Source of the DNA: Streptomyces sp. DHE7-1 | GTDB lineage: Bacteria > Actinomycetota > Actinomycetes > Streptomycetales > Streptomycetaceae | Assembly: GCA_016432725.1 (NCBI GenBank) | Contig: JACJDG010000003.1 | Location: forward strand, 4,990,001-5,054,000 | Direction: 5' to 3' | DNA: 64,000 nucleotides | Shown here: positions 63,954 through 64,000 of the stretch, in pieces | Numbering within the stretch: position 1 is the first letter of the stretch | Layout: every line of letters starts with the position of its first letter | The notes under the pieces: generated by a model | What the model was told of the DNA's origin: nothing | Seen by the model: the letters and a program-made list of their open reading frames with translations, nothing else | Databases searched by the model: none | Position numbers and translations under genes: made by a program

Positions 63954-64000
63954 CTAGATCAGCAGCCGGAAGAGCGAGTGGTACTGCACGGTCGACTTCG
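63954..64000 (-). CDS. C-terminal end of a further gene, cut by the window edge
   Basis: The minus-strand frame entering from the right edge reads KSTVQYHSLFRLLI and stops at TAG (63956-63954). The visible 14 residues do not identify a family. Upstream of corA (63692-63953) I see no gene; the stretch 63840-63920 is less GC-rich and may hold the corA promoter. Confidence 0.4.
   Translation of the reverse strand, partial: KSTVQYHSLFRLLI

Noticed and set aside
1..64000. tRNA, rRNA, insertion sequences, prophage or attachment sites
   Set aside because: I looked for cloverleaf-type and rRNA-like stretches, transposase motifs and tRNA-adjacent direct repeats and found none that I could support.

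Overview
High G+C DNA (clearly above 70 %), GTG/TTG starts, AGGAG-type ribosome sites, mycothiol biosynthesis (MshB), a bldK-type oligopeptide importer, SpoIIE-type phosphatases and XRE/DUF397 pairs all point to a Streptomyces chromosome. The gene order resembles, from memory, the conserved core around S. coelicolor SCO5103-SCO5165. Its right half also follows the Mycobacterium tuberculosis order fdx-dapC-dapE-LOG-folP2-tagA-DUF3117-methyltransferase/sigE-rseA-(htrA)-tatB-mrp-corA. I see no tRNA, rRNA, CRISPR array, insertion sequence or prophage.

Layout. 1-8.5 kb: a GntR regulator cut by the window edge, a small SPOR-like protein, a Nudix hydrolase, two anti-sigma-type ATPase/phosphatase genes, and two broken membrane-protein genes. 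8.5-12.3 kb: an actinobacterial succinate dehydrogenase operon (minus strand). 12.6-17 kb: a lone peptide-binding lipoprotein and typA. 17.3-23.6 kb: the bldKABCDE oligopeptide importer, needed in S. coelicolor for aerial growth. 23.6-30 kb: a methyltransferase and a second complete Dpp/Opp importer. 30.1-32.3 kb: an S9 prolyl oligopeptidase. 32.5-35.1 kb: an accessory patch (two-TM micro-protein, DUF397, XRE regulator, HTH/zinc-ribbon protein). 35.4-39.1 kb: mshB, a small membrane protein and a membrane-anchored PG_binding_4 protein. 39.3-42.7 kb: an ABC-2 exporter with its own histidine kinase and LuxR-type regulator. 42.9-51.4 kb: SirB1-like protein, GNAT, 7Fe ferredoxin, dapC, secreted proteins, dapE, LOG protein, folP. 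51.5-57.9 kb: DivIVA-like protein, DNA-3-methyladenine glycosylase, enoyl-CoA hydratase, DUF3117, O-methyltransferase, an ECF sigma/zinc anti-sigma pair and tatB. 58-64 kb: mrp, DUF1003, MgtE-N/CBS protein, lipoprotein, a conserved unknown, corA and the end of one more gene.

The most striking global feature is about 40 single-base frame breaks. Nearly all can be repaired by restoring one G or C, mostly in a short G/C run, and after repair the coding lengths become whole numbers of codons. Two internal repeats show the missing base directly. I treat these as probable sequence errors and annotate the repaired genes, while stating where each break lies. Real decay cannot be excluded, especially in the second peptide importer, which carries nine breaks against one in bldK.

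Biologically, the left half is rich in peptide handling (three binding lipoproteins, two importers, one peptidase). The right half joins lysine/peptidoglycan precursor supply (dapC, dapE), folate, envelope-stress signalling (ECF sigma, anti-sigma, TatB) and magnesium transport. Points worth checking are an imperfect inverted-repeat element at 42768-42936, a probable ATT start codon at 54517, a predicted ECF promoter at 54571-54596, and the absence of htrA between the anti-sigma gene and tatB.
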